Source: JADFJB01 sp964464595 (lineage in GTDB: Bacteria > Zhuqueibacterota > JdFR-76 > DREG01). From it: a DNA stretch of 25,774 nt. Location of the stretch: assembly GCA_964464595.1 (NCBI GenBank), contig CAYXGW010000083.1:1-25774 (forward strand). The letters are read 5' to 3'. Both the position numbers and the translations under genes were made by a program. Positions within the stretch are counted from its first letter, which is position 1. Each line of letters opens with the position of its first letter. Positions 24,243 to 25,774 of this stretch are shown piece by piece. The notes under the pieces are model-generated. The model worked only from the letters and a program-made list of their open reading frames with translations. It was not told where the DNA came from and made no database searches.

Positions 24243-25774
24243 CTAATCCGTAATATTTGCAGCCTGATTGATAGTCTTAGTATTTTGTATTGATAACTGT
24301 TCTTCTAATTTCATCGTGAACTGAGGTTTATATCCAGGAACTATTTCCATCAATTTATCAATTATCTTTTCTTTCTTCATACTGTTCACTAAAAATTTCA
24401 GATCATTGAGATGGATTTTCATTTTTTCCCAGGAGACGTGAGAACTTCCATGAGCCATAAAAATCTTATTGTGGTTGGTTTTCTTCGGAGATTCTTCATT
24501 ATTCCACAATTCCTCAACCAGTTTTTCTCCCGGTCGAATACCAATGAATTGGATAGGTATGTCTTTATCAGGTTCAAACCCTGAAAGTTTGATAAGATGC
24601 TTAGCAATATCAACAAGTTTAACCGGTTCACCCATATCGAGAACGAATATTTCATTACCTTTGCCCATCCTGGCTGATTCCAGAATCAACTTCACTGCTT
24701 CAGGGATAGTCATAAAAAATCGTTTCATCTCCGGGTGAGTAACCGTTACCGGCATTCGTTTTGCGATCTGTTTTTGAAACTCTGGGATAACACTGCCAAA
24801 ACTAGCCAAGACATTTCCGAATCGAACTGCAATTAACTTCATAGAAGTCTGACCGGAATAAGATTGCAGAACCATTTCCGCAAAACGTTTGGTTGCACCC
24901 ATAATGGAAGCTGGCTTTACGGCTTTGTCGGTTGAAATAAGAATAAATTTTTCAATATTAAACTCATCGGCTAGCAAAATCGTATTCAAAGTTCCAATTA
25001 TATTATTACGAACTGCTTCCTCCGGGTGCATTTCCATCAAAGGAACATGTTTATAAGCAGCAGTATGAAAAATAATATTTGGCCGGTTCCGGTTGAAAAT
25101 ATGCGTTAATTTTTCATCATCAGTGATATCAGCAACACAGATTTCGAAACGGCTTTGATCGATAAATGGGATAAGATCCCGCTCTAAATAAAAAAGTCCA
25201 TTCTCTGATCTATCCAGGCAAACAACTTTTTGCGGATTTAAATGCAAAATTTGACGAGTCAATTCCGAGCCGATGGATCCGGCAGCACCTGTGATAAGAA
25301 CGACTTTGTTATTCACTAACGATTGTATTCGATGCATATCAATTCGAATTGCTTCACGATCAAGTAAGTCCTCTATCTTGACTTCTCTAACCTGATTAAG
25401 ATGGACATTACCATCAACGATTTCTTTAGGACCCGGCACTGTTTTAAATTTTATTCCGGTTTTTTCACAAGCCTGTACAATTTCTCTCATTTCCGAAGGA
25501 TTTGCAGAAGGTGCTGCTATGATAATCTCTTCCGCTTGCCTTTTATTAACAACAGATTGCAGTTCGTCCAAACCACCAAAAACCTTAACACCATGGATTT
25601 TTGAATTGAGCTTTTCTCTATCCTCATCAATAATCCCAACCGCGTAATAGCCCAGCTTTGGGTCGGAATTCATATGTCTAATGATCATTTCACCGGCACT
25701 CCCAGCTCCAATAATCAAAGTCCGGCACCTGTTCCCTACTGGAAATCCTCGAAATTCCAAAAGAATTCGATAGG
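24243..25774 (-). CDS. Nucleotide-sugar 4,6-dehydratase/epimerase, WbpM/CapD type (5' end missing)
   Basis: Partial: the frame stays open to the window edge (YRILLEF precedes the first in-frame TTG at 25760), so the N-terminal membrane helices of the family lie outside. Visible are a first Rossmann domain (LIIGAGSAGEMIIRHM), a linker, and the catalytic SDR domain: ITGAAGSIGSELTRQI for NAD(P) binding, HTAAYKHVPLMEMHPEEAV, and STDKAVKPASIMGATKR. Methionine stands where short-chain dehydrogenases have the catalytic tyrosine (MGATK), as in the WbpM group. The enzyme acts on UDP-GlcNAc-type substrates at the inner membrane in the synthesis of surface-polysaccharide sugars such as QuiNAc, FucNAc or bacillosamine. 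It probably opens a polysaccharide cluster beyond the right edge. Confidence 0.9.
   Translation of the reverse strand, partial: YRILLEFRGFPVGNRCRTLIIGAGSAGEMIIRHMNSDPKLGYYAVGIIDEDREKLNSKIHGVKVFGGLDELQSVVNKRQAEEIIIAAPSANPSEMREIVQACEKTGIKFKTVPGPKEIVDGNVHLNQVREVKIEDLLDREAIRIDMHRIQSLVNNKVVLITGAAGSIGSELTRQILHLNPQKVVCLDRSENGLFYLERDLIPFIDQSRFEICVADITDDEKLTHIFNRNRPNIIFHTAAYKHVPLMEMHPEEAVRNNIIGTLNTILLADEFNIEKFILISTDKAVKPASIMGATKRFAEMVLQSYSGQTSMKLIAVRFGNVLASFGSVIPEFQKQIAKRMPVTVTHPEMKRFFMTIPEAVKLILESARMGKGNEIFVLDMGEPVKLVDIAKHLIKLSGFEPDKDIPIQFIGIRPGEKLVEELWNNEESPKKTNHNKIFMAHGSSHVSWEKMKIHLNDLKFLVNSMKKEKIIDKLMEIVPGYKPQFTMKLEEQLSIQNTKTINQAANITD

Overview
The window (25.8 kb, with one 100-N gap at 2174-2273) looks like part of a metagenome-assembled bacterial scaffold. 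A Gram-negative envelope is suggested by an outer-membrane-type DUF1207 protein, and a surface-polysaccharide sugar dehydratase sits at the right end. The housekeeping run rho - rpmE - prfA - prmC is common in the Fibrobacteres-Chlorobi-Bacteroidetes (FCB) side of the tree, including Calditrichota/KSB1-like lineages. I infer that group with low confidence; no rRNA or other marker in the window settles it.

Layout. 1-4714 (all minus): the start of a DUF2442 protein, a DUF1207 protein, and a secreted monoheme cytochrome-like protein ending in five ~50-residue repeats. That last gene is visibly richer in G+C than its surroundings and is split by the gap. The gap is flanked by an identical 55-bp sequence, which marks a contig-overlap artefact; merging the two copies gives one 865-residue reading frame. 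4970-10216 (all minus) is the most interesting region. In transcription order it holds an EcfT-like/S-component-like fusion membrane protein, a SAM methyltransferase translationally coupled to it, the two subunits of a molybdenum/tungsten storage protein (MosB-like, MosA-like), and a ModC-type ATPase with a Mop/TOBE domain. There is no modA or modB in view. 10340-12847 (minus): RNase R and an 88-residue conserved-looking protein.

13052-17451 (plus) is an A+T-rich three-gene cassette: a long phosphohexomutase, a HAD-superfamily protein with a large insertion, and a two-helix membrane protein with a PLD/DUF5919-like cytoplasmic domain. A small convergent gene at 17474-17788 closes it. 18062-25774 (minus, apart from one small plus-strand ORF) is core genome: prmC, prfA, rpmE, rho, folC and a WbpM/CapD-type nucleotide-sugar 4,6-dehydratase cut by the window edge.

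How the genes work together. MosA/MosB would form the polyoxomolybdate storage cage, and the ModC-like ATPase points to oxyanion uptake. The EcfT-S fusion next to them is the natural candidate for the missing membrane part, which would make an uptake-plus-storage locus with an unusual architecture. The translation-termination genes form the familiar set: RF1 (prfA), its glutamine methyltransferase (prmC) and ribosomal protein L31, next to Rho. No tRNA, rRNA, CRISPR array or intact insertion sequence was seen.
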